The notes below the pieces were generated by a model. It made no database searches. It saw nothing but the letters and a program-made list of their open reading frames with translations, and had not been told where the DNA came from. Below are positions 20,006-28,898 of a DNA stretch of 32,338 bases, one piece after another. Numbering within the stretch: position 1 is the first letter of the stretch; each line of letters begins with the position of its first letter. Both the position numbers and the translations under genes were made by a program. The DNA is from a virus: positions 1-32,338 of the IMG/VR virus record IMGVR_UViG_3300031963_000589; one strand, given 5' to 3'.

Positions 20006-20027
20006 GGGAGCTTCGGCTCCCTTTTTT
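20006..20027. terminator. Strong bidirectional terminator between gene 32 and the minus-strand block
   Basis: GGGAGC-TTCG-GCTCCC: a 6-bp GC-rich stem on a stable UUCG tetraloop, followed by TTTTTT on the plus strand and by a T-rich run (TTTCTTTTT) on the minus strand. It can terminate both convergent units. Confidence 0.95.
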
Positions 20028-20598
20028 ATTTCCAGCAAGGTCCAGTATAATCAATGAATAACATATATCTGGTACCTTTGAGTATTGGGGTTATTTCTGT
20101 TCGCTTCATACATGGCCAAAACATAAGGTAACCTCTTTCTCTTCTTTGCGCTAATGTTGGTATAGCTGTCCAAAAATTATATAAAATTATTTCTGATCCC
20201 TCATATTCATTGCCAGGTGTTAGATTAACGCATGCGAATATTTTATTGTGTCTATCTTTTGATAACCAATTAATCCTTGCGCATTGCGAGATAAAAGATT
20301 TTTCATCACCATCAAATTTCATTATTCGAGCTTCTAAAGTATAATCAGTATCTAGAAAAAACATTGTTTCATTTGCTGTTTTGACAACATCTGTAATTCT
20401 GTCAAGCAGTGTGCGAATACCCTCATCGTTAGTGTCAATTTCAGTTTCTGTCGATATTTGTTTTATTGTTCTTACTACAGGAAGTGATTGATTTCTAAAC
20501 TTCGATCTCTCAAAAGATTTGTCTTTATGCAAATCAATTATATACTGACACTCCGTGTCACTCAATAAATTGCTTTCAAAAACAATATCTGATATCAT
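20026..20598 (-). CDS. 2OG-oxygenase-fold protein lacking the metal ligands
   Basis: A 190-residue protein. The C-terminal half follows the P4H-like pattern: NEYEGSEIILYNF (132-142), RGYLMFWPCMKR, then P-x-x-K-G-T-R-Y (Arg177) as in active enzymes. The HxD expected near residue 104 is Q-C-A, and the distal His expected near 165 is Lys/Arg. It is therefore probably not an iron enzyme; it may be a binding or structural relative. It is the last gene of the block, converging on gene 32. Homology to the oxygenases is inferred from pattern only. Confidence 0.65.
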   Translation of the reverse strand: MISDIVFESNLLSDTECQYIIDLHKDKSFERSKFRNQSLPVVRTIKQISTETEIDTNDEGIRTLLDRITDVVKTANETMFFLDTDYTLEARIMKFDGDEKSFISQCARINWLSKDRHNKIFACVNLTPGNEYEGSEIILYNFWTAIPTLAQRRERGYLMFWPCMKRTEITPILKGTRYMLFIDYTGPCWK

Positions 20599-20615
20599 TA
20601 TAATTACTCCAGTTA

Positions 20616-22340
20616 TTAATAGGTCGGGCTTGGTTGGTATCTTCTATCTAACCATTTTTGGAATGAGGAATCGTTATTCTTAGATGATTTTCCTTCACCT
20701 TTTACATTATTATTTACAACATTTGTTGTGTTTGGAGCAACGACAGTATTATTTGATGTTGGGGGACTAGAGGGTTTTTCAGCATCCGCTAACTCATTTC
20801 TCTTCTGCGATATTTCTCCAGCTCTATCAACTGGTAATGTAGATACTCCAGATAAGTTTGCTTCTTCTGCGCCACCAGCTGCTTGTTTTCTATAAGCCAT
20901 CGCTGCTGCTTGTTTGTCTTGAGCATTTGGTGTTGATCTACCAAACCTTTTTGCTTCATCCATAGCGAGTTGTTCAACAGTTTTTGGACCAATACCAGAA
21001 TCAGGTGATGCTGAAGTTGCTGCTGGTGTTGATGAAACTGGTGTTGCTGTTGTTGTGGGTAATTTTGAAACTCCAGACTTTTGACCAATACTAGAATCGG
21101 GTGTTGCTGATGTTTGTTGAGGTTGTAGAGATGATGGTTGCTCATTTTTCTGTAGAGCCTGTCCTTTTACACTACCAGCGCCAGCAGCTTGAATTTCTTT
21201 CTTAAATTTGTTAATCGCCTCTTTACGTGCAGCACTCTCTGCGCTTCTTCTTACCATTTGTTGATTTCTAGGTTCTGGGTTTTTAGAGAAGGGATCCTTT
21301 GCTATTAACTCCTCAATTTTCTTTTGTTCAAATTCTTTAAACTTAGTATAATTTTCTGGATCTTTTTTAGCAAAATCAGCCTCACTAAATTCTATGTCCT
21401 GTGATGCGTTTTCTGTTTTCGAAACTCCACTCTTAGCATCTAAATATGCAGTTTCTTTCTTTATTCTTTCAGCTCTCGCTTCATTAGCAATAGTTCCACC
21501 AAACAAACTACCAATTTTTTCTAAACCCCTTGCTGGTGCGCTTTGTAATTTTTCTAAGAATGATGCTCTCTGCCAATTAGCATCATCTTGTTTCTCATCA
21601 ATCTCATTTTTACCATACCCCAATGCTCCTAGTCCAGCATCAACTGCGAATGGAGCTGCTACCATAGCTGCTCCTGCTGCAATAGTAGAACCACCACCAG
21701 CCATAAAACCTTTTGCTCCTTTAGCAAGTTTGCCAAGAGTACCAATTTTTCCAGCTTTACCACCTTTACCAGGCAAATCAATATCTAATAATGATCCACC
21801 ACCCTCACCAGCTGGTTTTTCTGCAATAATTTTAAGAGAGTCAACCATATCTTTTGTTCTTTTAAGCATTTCTTTTTGATAGTCATCTGTGATTGTATAC
21901 AGAGCCATCAAATCATCACTTGTTCTTTTTTGTATATCTAATTGTTCTTTTCTTAGTGCGTTTGCTTCTATTTCCTGCTCAGATGAAATTAACTGTGTTT
22001 CCTGTATAACTGCATTTCCAGCACTATTTGAGTTGCTCGCAGATCCAGCGCTTGGTGATGGACCATATATACCCATTCTATTTTTTTCTTTTTCTTCTGC
22101 AGTGTTTTTATAAGATTCAGCTAAACCTTTAAATCCTAATGTCTCTAGAAAGGTAGATCCTGTTAAACCAGCGCCTGTAACACCACCTGTTACTCTTGGT
22201 CTAATATTTGTTTCGTACTGTTGTTTAAAAGTAGATGCCATATTTTTGGCTGTTTCTTTTAAATATTGCGCAGTGTCTCCAAGATCTTTTTTCATATCTT
22301 TTCCACCACCAGTATAAGTTAATTGATCTAAGATTGTCAT
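20616..22340 (-). CDS. Possible tail-length / hub protein (gp29 position)
   Basis: A 574-residue protein. The N-terminus (1-90) is helical and Thr/Gly-rich, 110-165 is a charged helix, ~190-235 is a long Gly/Ala hydrophobic stretch that could insert into membranes, and the rest is polar and low in complexity (Ser/Thr/Pro/Gln, residues 390-520) ending in a charged WLDRRYQ region. T4 gp29, the tail-length protein of the hub, is 590 residues, and here too the gene follows gp26- and gp51-like chaperone genes. The size, position and hydrophobic segment fit a tape measure, but no direct gp29 motif is recognised. Confidence 0.5.
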   Translation of the reverse strand: MTILDQLTYTGGGKDMKKDLGDTAQYLKETAKNMASTFKQQYETNIRPRVTGGVTGAGLTGSTFLETLGFKGLAESYKNTAEEKEKNRMGIYGPSPSAGSASNSNSAGNAVIQETQLISSEQEIEANALRKEQLDIQKRTSDDLMALYTITDDYQKEMLKRTKDMVDSLKIIAEKPAGEGGGSLLDIDLPGKGGKAGKIGTLGKLAKGAKGFMAGGGSTIAAGAAMVAAPFAVDAGLGALGYGKNEIDEKQDDANWQRASFLEKLQSAPARGLEKIGSLFGGTIANEARAERIKKETAYLDAKSGVSKTENASQDIEFSEADFAKKDPENYTKFKEFEQKKIEELIAKDPFSKNPEPRNQQMVRRSAESAARKEAINKFKKEIQAAGAGSVKGQALQKNEQPSSLQPQQTSATPDSSIGQKSGVSKLPTTTATPVSSTPAATSASPDSGIGPKTVEQLAMDEAKRFGRSTPNAQDKQAAAMAYRKQAAGGAEEANLSGVSTLPVDRAGEISQKRNELADAEKPSSPPTSNNTVVAPNTTNVVNNNVKGEGKSSKNNDSSFQKWLDRRYQPSPTY

Positions 22341-22522
22341 CTATTTCTTTCTCTTAATCTTTCTTTTTCTTCTTCTAAATATGAAAGCAACAGCGAAACG
22401 TAAACTTCTTTTTCGTATGGTACCATAAATTCGATGTCCTCAAGCGAATATTTATGGTGTTGCATTAAACCAAAATTTGTCTTATAATAATTGATAAGAT
22501 TCTCATGACTAAGGTTTATCAA
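22337..22522 (-). CDS. 51: gp51-like hub assembly / tape-measure chaperone, small
   Basis: A 61-residue protein, mostly helical and acidic, with SLEDIEFMVPYEKEVYVSLL. It overlaps the end of the gp26-like gene by 4 bases and the start of the 574-residue gene by 4. Small chaperones of this kind sit next to tape-measure genes in many tailed phages; T4 gp51 is the positional counterpart but is longer. The identity rests on context more than on sequence. Confidence 0.55.
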   Translation of the reverse strand: MINLSHENLINYYKTNFGLMQHHKYSLEDIEFMVPYEKEVYVSLLLSYLEEEKERLRERNR

Positions 22523-23229
22523 AAAAAATTTTCAATTCCTTCAACAATATAGTGATTATCTGTTTCACATTTTGGACATACCACAGAAACTTTTTGTACT
22601 AGTTTTGGTATTGACTCAAAGAAATTTTTGATCTTATCTGCGCAATCCCTTGGAAGAGCTTCAATAAATTTAATCAATTCTTCTTCAGTTTGATCTTTTG
22701 CAGAATAAACTGATTCGCTATCATAAATTGATTCAATAGATCCAGCGATAATTTTTAATACTTGATTTGGATCCGACTCATTCATTTGTACAATTTTCTT
22801 CAATAGAATAGGATCAGCATATTTCATTACAATACCAACATTATCGTATAGATCTATTTTGTTTGTATGATTCTCTGGCTTTGCTAGTGTTGGACTAATC
22901 TTAAAAGTCGCTTTTGTTTTTTCTGCACACGCATCATTTCTACATGTAAAAAATAGTGAAACTTCTTCACCAACTGATTTAACTCTAAGTTCACAGAACA
23001 GCCATTCAATATCAAATATTGGCAGCTCATCAAGATTAATCTTTTTATCTACGATGCAGTCTTGGATAACACTCTTAACTGTATCAATCATTGTTAATTC
23101 TTCCTCGCTTTGTTGTGCGAGGAGAAGGTTTTTCTCGTCTTTCACTAAGAAAGGTCTATACTTAATTTCTTTTCCATTTGATGGAAGTTTTGTTGTATAG
23201 ATTGGATGTTTGTAAATAGGCAAAGCCAT
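22519..23229 (-). CDS. 26: gp26-like baseplate hub assembly protein (T4 baseplate family)
   Basis: A 236-residue protein, close in size to T4 gp26 (208). The N-terminal PIYTTKLPSNGKEIKYRPFLVKDEK and the two zinc-like Cys pairs (TCRNDAC near 95-101; VCPKCETDNH near 218-227) are typical of the T4 baseplate hub family. gp26 helps assemble the hub and is itself not, or only a minor, virion part. It lies 2 bases from the gp16 stop. Confidence 0.82.
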   Translation of the reverse strand: MALPIYKHPIYTTKLPSNGKEIKYRPFLVKDEKNLLLAQQSEEELTMIDTVKSVIQDCIVDKKINLDELPIFDIEWLFCELRVKSVGEEVSLFFTCRNDACAEKTKATFKISPTLAKPENHTNKIDLYDNVGIVMKYADPILLKKIVQMNESDPNQVLKIIAGSIESIYDSESVYSAKDQTEEELIKFIEALPRDCADKIKNFFESIPKLVQKVSVVCPKCETDNHYIVEGIENFF

Positions 23230-23231
23230 TA

Positions 23232-23639
23232 TTAATCTCCTTTAGTCATGTTCTTGATAAGTTTGTTCAAGTCAGATGTGCTACCAACAAAGATAGCATT
23301 GTTGTTTGTCACTTGTTTTTTTGAATCGCCTTTGGGTTCGTCTAGTTTTTGTTTCTGCTGATGAAGATCCAACAGCTGTTGATTTATGTCAGCAAGTTGT
23401 TTTATTAAATTACCAACGACTTCAAATGCTCTTGGGTGTTCGCTTTGTTGCGCAACAGCCAGTGCAGTTTGTAGAGCAGATTGTCCGTCAAGCAATAACA
23501 TATGTAAATTATTTCTTGCTGCATCAAAATCTGTTTCTATTCTATCGCCTGATATGGGTGGTAAGAGTTGTTGTGGTTTTTCTGGTTTTGGAGAAACCTC
23601 AACATCAAACACTTCACTTAAATTTTCATCAACTTTCAT
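23232..23639 (-). CDS. 16: gp16-like small terminase subunit
   Basis: A 135-residue protein. ETDFDAARNNLHMLLLDGQSAL followed by HPRAFEVVGNLIKQLADINQQLLDL resembles the coiled-coil core of T4-like small terminases (oligomerisation and DNA recognition at packaging), and the C-terminal NNNAIFVGSTSDLNKLIK is characteristic. It would regulate the gp17 motor. The start at 23639 is preferred because it begins the conserved N-terminus (MKVDENLSEVF); a longer frame runs into the holin gene. Its start overlaps the holin stop region by 11 bases. Confidence 0.85.
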   Translation of the reverse strand: MKVDENLSEVFDVEVSPKPEKPQQLLPPISGDRIETDFDAARNNLHMLLLDGQSALQTALAVAQQSEHPRAFEVVGNLIKQLADINQQLLDLHQQKQKLDEPKGDSKKQVTNNNAIFVGSTSDLNKLIKNMTKGD

Positions 23640-23913
23640 TCTTTGGTTTTCCTTCTGACATAGCAATAATTTTTTCTTGTCCACGACTCCATGCTGCAAT
23701 TCCTAATACAGCTCCCATAGCCATGTGAAACAACCCAGCACCTTGAAGTGTTAAAGGTTCCCAAGGTTTTATTAAAACGACACCATTTGTGCTTTGAAAA
23801 ATTGCCCAAAGAACTGGATAGATAATGAAATCTGTAATACATACTGTCATGTACATCCAGCCCATGGCTGGTCTCCATTTTCTATTCATCCAGTCTTCGA
23901 CTTTATTATTCAT
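23629..23913 (-). CDS. Holin-like membrane protein
   Basis: A 94-residue protein with a WRPAMGWMYMTVCITDFIIYPV start, two or three hydrophobic segments (about 14-38 and 57-77), a QGAGLFHMAMGAVLG helix and a charged WSRGQEK end. The pattern is like the 3-TM holins found in gene-transfer agents and marine phages. It should form inner-membrane lesions that release the GH19 endolysin at 6353, which is encoded elsewhere. The start at 23913 is chosen (longer frame rejected) and overlaps the upstream gene by 8 bases. Confidence 0.78.
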   Translation of the reverse strand: MNNKVEDWMNRKWRPAMGWMYMTVCITDFIIYPVLWAIFQSTNGVVLIKPWEPLTLQGAGLFHMAMGAVLGIAAWSRGQEKIIAMSEGKPKNES

Positions 23914-24148
23914 CCGTTGGTTCTTCAGCTGGTGTTTCTTGTGTCTCTTCAACTGGCGCAGATTGTGTTACTGAATCTGCAATCTGTCCATTGTTAACAA
24001 ACTTACCAATTAGATTTGAAACATTTCCTGTTGAACCTTCTCTATCTGTAATGTCAAGAAAATTTTTTGCTCCTTGTGGAATTTCTGTCCAGGCGCTAAC
24101 ACGAAATATTTCTTTAGTGTCTTCTTTATACTCTGCTACGATATGCAT
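23906..24148 (-). CDS. Small acidic protein, unknown
   Basis: An 80-residue protein. The first ~55 residues look folded (MHIVAEYKEDTKEIFRVSAW, NVSNLIGKFVNN), and the tail is Glu/Thr/Pro rich (VEETQETPAEEPTDE). It lies 11 bases downstream of the tube-like gene and overlaps the holin gene. The function is unknown. Confidence 0.7.
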   Translation of the reverse strand: MHIVAEYKEDTKEIFRVSAWTEIPQGAKNFLDITDREGSTGNVSNLIGKFVNNGQIADSVTQSAPVEETQETPAEEPTDE

Positions 24149-24159
24149 TTAATTCTCCT

Positions 24160-24753
24160 TTAGATTGGGGTTTCTGTACTATTTGTGTCTGGTATATCCA
24201 GAGCTCCCTGTCTAATGACAATTGGAGCTGTTGTAACATTCCAATATTTGTATTGTATTGTTGCTCTTAATTTTGTAATTTCTTTTGATGATGAGTTATA
24301 TTGTATTGGGGAAATAGTTTTTACAAATGCTTCATGTAACGAAACAGTATATTTTATTTTTTCTTGTTCTGAAAAATCTAGTTGAGATATTTCAATTGTT
24401 GTGGTGTAATCATTATAGTAATTTGCCATCCTTGTTACTGGATCTATTATATTTTCTGCCCAACGATCAAAAAACCATTTAATCTCCATGTTATCATCGA
24501 GTAAAAATTCTAATTCGACTGGATCGAATGAACGATTGTATATTACTTCACGGGATTCGCCGAATGTATAAACTGCTTGCGACAAAAAATTTATACCTGG
24601 AAGAGTTACGCTTTGACAATAAAAAAGTAGTTTATCAAATTCTGAGTTTGTTGCATTTAATATCCTTGGTGGTGTGATAACAACTTCAAATCTGTTATCT
24701 CTCGCAAGACCATCGTCCCTCATTAATGCAATGAAATTGTTTATACTAGCCAT
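24160..24753 (-). CDS. Tail tube-like protein (gp19/gp54 family)
   Basis: A 197-residue protein. LARDNRFEVVITPP, LLFYCQSVTLPGINF, EVIYNRSFDPVELEFLLDDN and FDRWAENIIDPVTRM form the common core of T4 gp19-family proteins, which include the tail tube and the tube-initiating baseplate proteins. The location beside hub-assembly and head-completion genes fits a baseplate-proximal tube protein (gp54-like) as well as the main tube protein. It should be a virion structural protein. Confidence 0.8.
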   Translation of the reverse strand: MASINNFIALMRDDGLARDNRFEVVITPPRILNATNSEFDKLLFYCQSVTLPGINFLSQAVYTFGESREVIYNRSFDPVELEFLLDDNMEIKWFFDRWAENIIDPVTRMANYYNDYTTTIEISQLDFSEQEKIKYTVSLHEAFVKTISPIQYNSSSKEITKLRATIQYKYWNVTTAPIVIRQGALDIPDTNSTETPI

Positions 24754-25330
24754 TAATTTTATCCTTTGAGTCTCTCCAAACTTGTTCTTTGTTTACTTTC
24801 TCGAATCTCTCAACAGGTAATAGCATAGCAGTAACCCACTGTTCTGGAGTTATTAGTGAGAATCTACTGCGAACATGAGAACTAATATATCGTTTAATAC
24901 ATGGTTTCGATAAATCAAATTTTGCTGCATTTGAAATAACTGAGTAGGTAAACTTTAATTTCGTTTTTTCGCTCATGTCTTTTGTGTTTTTAAAGACCAT
25001 TAATCTATCTAAAAGTCTAACACGCAAAATTGGTGGAAGGTAATGGAAATTTAATCCTAAAAAACCATCTGGTGTTTTTGCAAATGGTAAAACTAAAGGA
25101 AATCTATCATAATAAGGAAGAGTATCTTTACCTTTTGGATCATAAAAAAATAGATACATATTTCCAGGCATTAGCGTAGAGGTAAGATTTCCACTTGTTG
25201 ACAGTTTTTGCGGAGTAGTTGCTGTAGCTAATTTTCTTATTTGCGATGTGAACCACTGCTGAGACTTTTTTACTGCTGTAATGTCATAAGCAGAGTCATT
25301 AAAGATAGATTCGAGTGTTTTTGTAGCCAT
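24746..25330 (-). CDS. Conserved T4-like virion or assembly protein
   Basis: A 194-residue protein. The core is MPGNMYLFFYDPKGKDTLPYYDRFPLVLPF and GFLGLNFHYLPP, which I recall as conserved in T4-like aquatic phages. It lies between gp4 and the tube-like gene. In T4 the gp4 gene neighbours gp2, the DNA end protector, so a gp2-like role is possible, but I cannot confirm homology. It overlaps the tube-like gene by 8 bases. Confidence 0.7.
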   Translation of the reverse strand: MATKTLESIFNDSAYDITAVKKSQQWFTSQIRKLATATTPQKLSTSGNLTSTLMPGNMYLFFYDPKGKDTLPYYDRFPLVLPFAKTPDGFLGLNFHYLPPILRVRLLDRLMVFKNTKDMSEKTKLKFTYSVISNAAKFDLSKPCIKRYISSHVRSRFSLITPEQWVTAMLLPVERFEKVNKEQVWRDSKDKING

Positions 25331-25334
25331 ATTG

Positions 25335-25793
25335 TTATTTATTCTTATACCAATCAGGAGTTATTCCGAGATGTTTTTCTGTTAAAATTAAAAAATTCCA
25401 GCCACGATCTTTAGCATATTCTGTAGCTGCTTTCCATTTTGATTCGTTGGTTCCCCATGTTACAACTTCTTCTAAATATTTTTTAGTTACTTTTTTCTGA
25501 GGTTCTGGGGGTTTTGTTTGTTTTTCTGGTTTAATTTCTATCAAATAGGTTTGTAAATTACCATGTTTATCTCTAACCTGTACTTGAAAGTCAACAAAAT
25601 AGCGATGTATTTTGTTGTCTATTGGTGATCGATATGGTATAATTGTTTCCTCAGAACGCCATTTTACAACACTAGACTTCTCATCTGCCCATACCATGAA
25701 ACGAAGCTCCCAACTACTTCTAAATATTATGTTAGTTGGGTCTCCTGCATATTTTTGCGGATGCTTTGGTCTAAATTTTCCTTGATGAAACAT
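25335..25793 (-). CDS. 4: gp4-like head completion nuclease
   Basis: A 152-residue protein, the same size as T4 gp4 (150). YAGDPTNIIFRSSWELRFMVW, then the D-x-x-x-x-V-x-x-W segment, FVDFQVQ and YLIEIKPEK give a PD-(D/E)XK-like arrangement (E, D, E-x-K). gp4 acts at the end of head filling, before tail joining, and is related to TnsA/restriction-type endonucleases. It is the first gene of the minus-strand late block, divergent from the baseplate operon. Confidence 0.9.
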   Translation of the reverse strand: MFHQGKFRPKHPQKYAGDPTNIIFRSSWELRFMVWADEKSSVVKWRSEETIIPYRSPIDNKIHRYFVDFQVQVRDKHGNLQTYLIEIKPEKQTKPPEPQKKVTKKYLEEVVTWGTNESKWKAATEYAKDRGWNFLILTEKHLGITPDWYKNK

Positions 25794-25794
25794 G

Positions 25795-25812
25795 AATAAA
25801 TAATAATAAATA
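25795..25812 (+). promoter_or_regulatory. Tandem late-type promoter motifs AATAAATA
   Basis: Two copies of AATAAATA (25795-25802 and 25805-25812) lie in the 42-base gap before the gp48 gene and match the NATAAATA variant of T4-type late promoters. On the opposite strand CTAAATA (25828-25822) could serve the minus-strand gp4 operon. The plus-strand leader would be only ~15-25 bases. Confidence 0.55.
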
Positions 25813-25835
25813 TCAACCTTTTATTTAGGAACAAT

Positions 25836-27089
25836 ATGGCAGACCAAAGCAGACAAGGTTCAAATACAGCCAAAACGTCGCAATCACCACCACCAGCCAG
25901 TGCTGGTAGAGAAAAATCTTTTCAACCAAACAAATATAATGTTGAAAATCTTTTCTATCCAATAGATCTGTTTAGTTCAAATGGATCAACTAGAGAAAAA
26001 GGAACAGGTGGGCAATTTTTTAACCAAGAGTATTTAAATTACGTAGTATTTTATATTAATGTATCTGATCAGTCACGTGTTTTTACAGAGGCAAAAGCTG
26101 AAATTGTTGGTGACATTGATATTACTGAACAAAATAGAGTAACAGGTAAACAAGCATCTATTGGTGAAGCAACTACTGCTGCTGCAACAGGAACTGCTAT
26201 CGTCGGTGGTGTTACTGGAGCTGCTGAGGGGGCATCTAAATTTGCTGGTAATGTAGGAAATACTGGAGGAACTGTTCAGTTTTTAAAAGGAACTCTTGGA
26301 ACTGCTGGTGCTCGAGCACTTCAAGGAGCAGGAGCTGCTGCAGTTTCTCTTGGTGGTGCTGCTGTAGCATTACAAACTGTGAGTGATATAAAACCAACAG
26401 GAAAAACTAAGAGACTCAGAACAGCAATAGCATTAAATGTTCCTAATGAGGTAAATGTTGGTTACAAAGCAACATATGGAGAAGAAGAACTTGGAGCTAT
26501 TTTTGGCGCTGCTGCTGAAGCAGCAACAAATAATCAGCTTGGACCAGGAGCAGCTGGTGTGCAGGGCGCAGCTGCTAAAGCGATAGAGCTTTCGCCAGCA
26601 CGTGCTGCTTTGTCTTCTCTTTATAGAGCAGCAGCAAATCCAAGAAAAGAACAATTGTTTAAATCTATGGAGTTTCGTAGATTTTCTTTTAACTATCAAT
26701 TTGCGCCAAGATCTCCAGAAGAAGCTGCTAATGTAAAAAGAATAATTAATACATTTAAGTTTTACATGCACCCAGAATTTCAAAATAATATAAACAAAAT
26801 GTTGTACTTATTCCCATCAGAATTTGATATTGTTTATTATTTTGGAGATAAAGAACATCCCCATTTAAATAGAATATCTACTTGTGTATTAACAGATATG
26901 AATGTGAATTATTCACCAAATGGTCAATTCTCAACATTTAAAGATGGATTTCCAACTCAAATAAATGTTCAAATGCAATTCTTAGAACTTGAAACATTGA
27001 CAAAAGAACGCTTCCTAGGACAAGGTCCAGATGGAAAGGTTCAATTCTCAAATCAAGATTACGCTGATCCATCTAAACCATCATTCTAA
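25836..27089 (+). CDS. 48: gp48-like baseplate tail tube cap protein
   Basis: A 417-residue protein, longer than T4 gp48 (364) because of a central Gly/Ala-rich insertion (about 105-190). The family features are YNVENLFYPIDL, the beta strand YLNYVVFYINV, IALNVPNEVNVGY and the C-terminal FRRFSFNYQFAPRSPEEA, INTFKFYMHPEF, LFPSEFDIVYYFG, CVLTDMNVNYSPNGQFSTF. In T4, gp48 completes the hub-tube junction. The Gly/Ala segment may be flexible or membrane-active. It leads the plus-strand baseplate operon. Confidence 0.88.
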   Translation: MADQSRQGSNTAKTSQSPPPASAGREKSFQPNKYNVENLFYPIDLFSSNGSTREKGTGGQFFNQEYLNYVVFYINVSDQSRVFTEAKAEIVGDIDITEQNRVTGKQASIGEATTAAATGTAIVGGVTGAAEGASKFAGNVGNTGGTVQFLKGTLGTAGARALQGAGAAAVSLGGAAVALQTVSDIKPTGKTKRLRTAIALNVPNEVNVGYKATYGEEELGAIFGAAAEAATNNQLGPGAAGVQGAAAKAIELSPARAALSSLYRAAANPRKEQLFKSMEFRRFSFNYQFAPRSPEEAANVKRIINTFKFYMHPEFQNNINKMLYLFPSEFDIVYYFGDKEHPHLNRISTCVLTDMNVNYSPNGQFSTFKDGFPTQINVQMQFLELETLTKERFLGQGPDGKVQFSNQDYADPSKPSF

Positions 27090-27090
27090 T

Positions 27091-27612
27091 ATGACATACT
27101 TTAGCAATTTTCCAATTACAGTTTACGACTTTTCTGAATTCGGCGAGGAAAGCCAGTCATATCTTGTTTCTGATATTATAACCAATGTCAGAGTTAAGAC
27201 AGAACTTTTACAAAATATTGTATACTACAATGAATATGATGTAAAAGATGGCGAAACTTTTGAAATAATCTCAGAAAAATTTTATGGGACACCATATCTT
27301 CATTGGGTTTTAATGCTCGTAAATGAAAGATATGATTACTTAACTGATTTACCAATGACTCTACCTGCTCTTGAAGCATTTATTGATGATAAGTATGGAA
27401 CAGCAAATATAAACAACATACATCACTATGAAACATCAACAGGTTTGTGGGTTAATTCTGATTACGTAAACCCTGCTGGGGTAGCAGATGCAATACCAAT
27501 AACTAACTATGAGTATGAAGTTTATATTAATGAAACGAAACGAAGAATAAAGGTTGTGGCGCCAGAAGTTATGGGCGAGGTCTTTAGGAAGTTTAGAGAG
27601 ATATTGAAGTGA
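27091..27612 (+). CDS. 53: gp53-like baseplate wedge protein
   Basis: A 173-residue protein (T4 gp53 is 196). YGTPYLHWVLMLVNERYDYL matches the gp53 signature (YGNPQLYWVLLMCNDNYDPY), followed by a helical C-terminus with RRIKVVAPEVMGEVFRKF. gp53 clamps adjacent baseplate wedges together. The ATG at 27091 is 1 base after the gp48 stop; the earlier in-frame codon at 27031 would overlap gp48 and is rejected. Confidence 0.9.
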   Translation: MTYFSNFPITVYDFSEFGEESQSYLVSDIITNVRVKTELLQNIVYYNEYDVKDGETFEIISEKFYGTPYLHWVLMLVNERYDYLTDLPMTLPALEAFIDDKYGTANINNIHHYETSTGLWVNSDYVNPAGVADAIPITNYEYEVYINETKRRIKVVAPEVMGEVFRKFREILK

Positions 27613-28898
27613 TTGATCAAAACATTAAATTTGCTGGAGACTACGAGTTAATCGATGTAAAAGTAGGAAGCGCAAGAGGATTAATTGTAGACGTATATAA
27701 TTTCGTAGTAGAAATAAATCTCTACGAAGATTTGTCATCATCTACAATTTCTGGTAATCTTACATTAAATGATGCGCAAGATTTGATTAATCTTATGCCA
27801 TTTATTGGAGAAGAAAAACTTCTTCTGTCATTTAAATCTCCATCTATGTCTGATAAAACTGGTTTAATTAATCAGGCATTTTATATTTACAAAATGACTG
27901 ATCGTGAATACACAGCCGAAAGAGCTGTTCAGTATACATTACATTTCGTTTCTTTTGAAGCTGTTATAGATTTAAATAATAAAATAAGTAGAGGATTTGA
28001 AGGTAAAAATAATGATGTTGTTACTAGCATTTTAAAAAATTATACAAAAACAGAAAAATTGTTAGACATAGAAGAAACAAGAAATACAATAAAATATGTT
28101 TCAAATTTTTGGACACCATTTACAAATTTAAATTTTATTGCTAAAAGATCTATTTCTAAGCAAACTGGTTCTGCTAACTTTATGTTTTATGAAAATACTG
28201 ACGGATATCATTTTAGAAGCATTGATTCGTTATTAGAAGCAGATTCTAAAACCAGATATATTTACGACAATAATACAAGAGATCCTGGTTCTGGTGGTGG
28301 TAGTTCTATAAGAGATATAAGAGAAACTTTATCTAGAATAGAAAGTTATACGATCGATACTGCCTATGACTACATGTCAAGAATACAAAATGGTATGTAT
28401 AAATCCAAACTAATTATGCATGATATGTTGACAAAAGCATATTCAATACAAACTGTAGAATATACAAAAGAATTTGAGAAGCACAACCATTTAAATCCAT
28501 ATCCACAGTCAACCGAAGGATTACCAGCAAAAACTGCAGCGTTTTTAGATACGAAAATACGTGCTCTTGAGGGATTTGATAATTTCAAAAGCGATGGCAT
28601 GAAATCTTGGTATCTAAGATACATAATGCAGCAAAGCGAAATTAATAGTTTTACTATGGAAATAACTATTCCTGGTAGATCAGACTTAGCAGTTGGGGAT
28701 ATTATTGATGTATATATCTACAGAACAACTCCATTTCGTTCCACTGACACAGAAGAAGAATTAATTGATAAAACATTTTCAGGAAGATACTTAATATCTT
28801 CTCTTTGTCACAATCTAGATAGAGAAAAACACACAATGATTTTGACAGTAATTAAAGATTCGCTTATAATTGATCTAACAAAAGAAGGAACGAGATGA
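27609..28898 (+). CDS. 27: gp27-like baseplate hub protein
   Basis: A 429-residue protein starting with GTG, which overlaps the gp53 stop. N-terminal beta-rich segments (VDVYNFVVEINLYEDLSSST, YIYKMTDREY) and a C-terminal LAVGDIIDVYIYRT / SGRYLISSLCHNLDREKHTM region are typical of the gp27/VgrG-type tail hub, which forms a trimeric ring beneath the tail tube and holds gp5. A Gly/Ser-rich loop is at ~227-236. The gene directly precedes gp5 (ATGA overlap), in keeping with the hub-spike complex. Confidence 0.75.
   Translation: MIDQNIKFAGDYELIDVKVGSARGLIVDVYNFVVEINLYEDLSSSTISGNLTLNDAQDLINLMPFIGEEKLLLSFKSPSMSDKTGLINQAFYIYKMTDREYTAERAVQYTLHFVSFEAVIDLNNKISRGFEGKNNDVVTSILKNYTKTEKLLDIEETRNTIKYVSNFWTPFTNLNFIAKRSISKQTGSANFMFYENTDGYHFRSIDSLLEADSKTRYIYDNNTRDPGSGGGSSIRDIRETLSRIESYTIDTAYDYMSRIQNGMYKSKLIMHDMLTKAYSIQTVEYTKEFEKHNHLNPYPQSTEGLPAKTAAFLDTKIRALEGFDNFKSDGMKSWYLRYIMQQSEINSFTMEITIPGRSDLAVGDIIDVYIYRTTPFRSTDTEEELIDKTFSGRYLISSLCHNLDREKHTMILTVIKDSLIIDLTKEGTR

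Noticed and set aside
20789-21145. A 118-codon His/Gln-rich minus-strand frame inside the 574-residue gene
   Set aside because: It is an out-of-frame shadow of a low-complexity Ser/Thr/Pro/Gln coding region.
21394-21879. A 161-codon plus-strand frame opposite the 574-residue gene
   Set aside because: Antisense shadow of a Gly/Ala-rich coding stretch; no ribosome binding site or neighbours support it.
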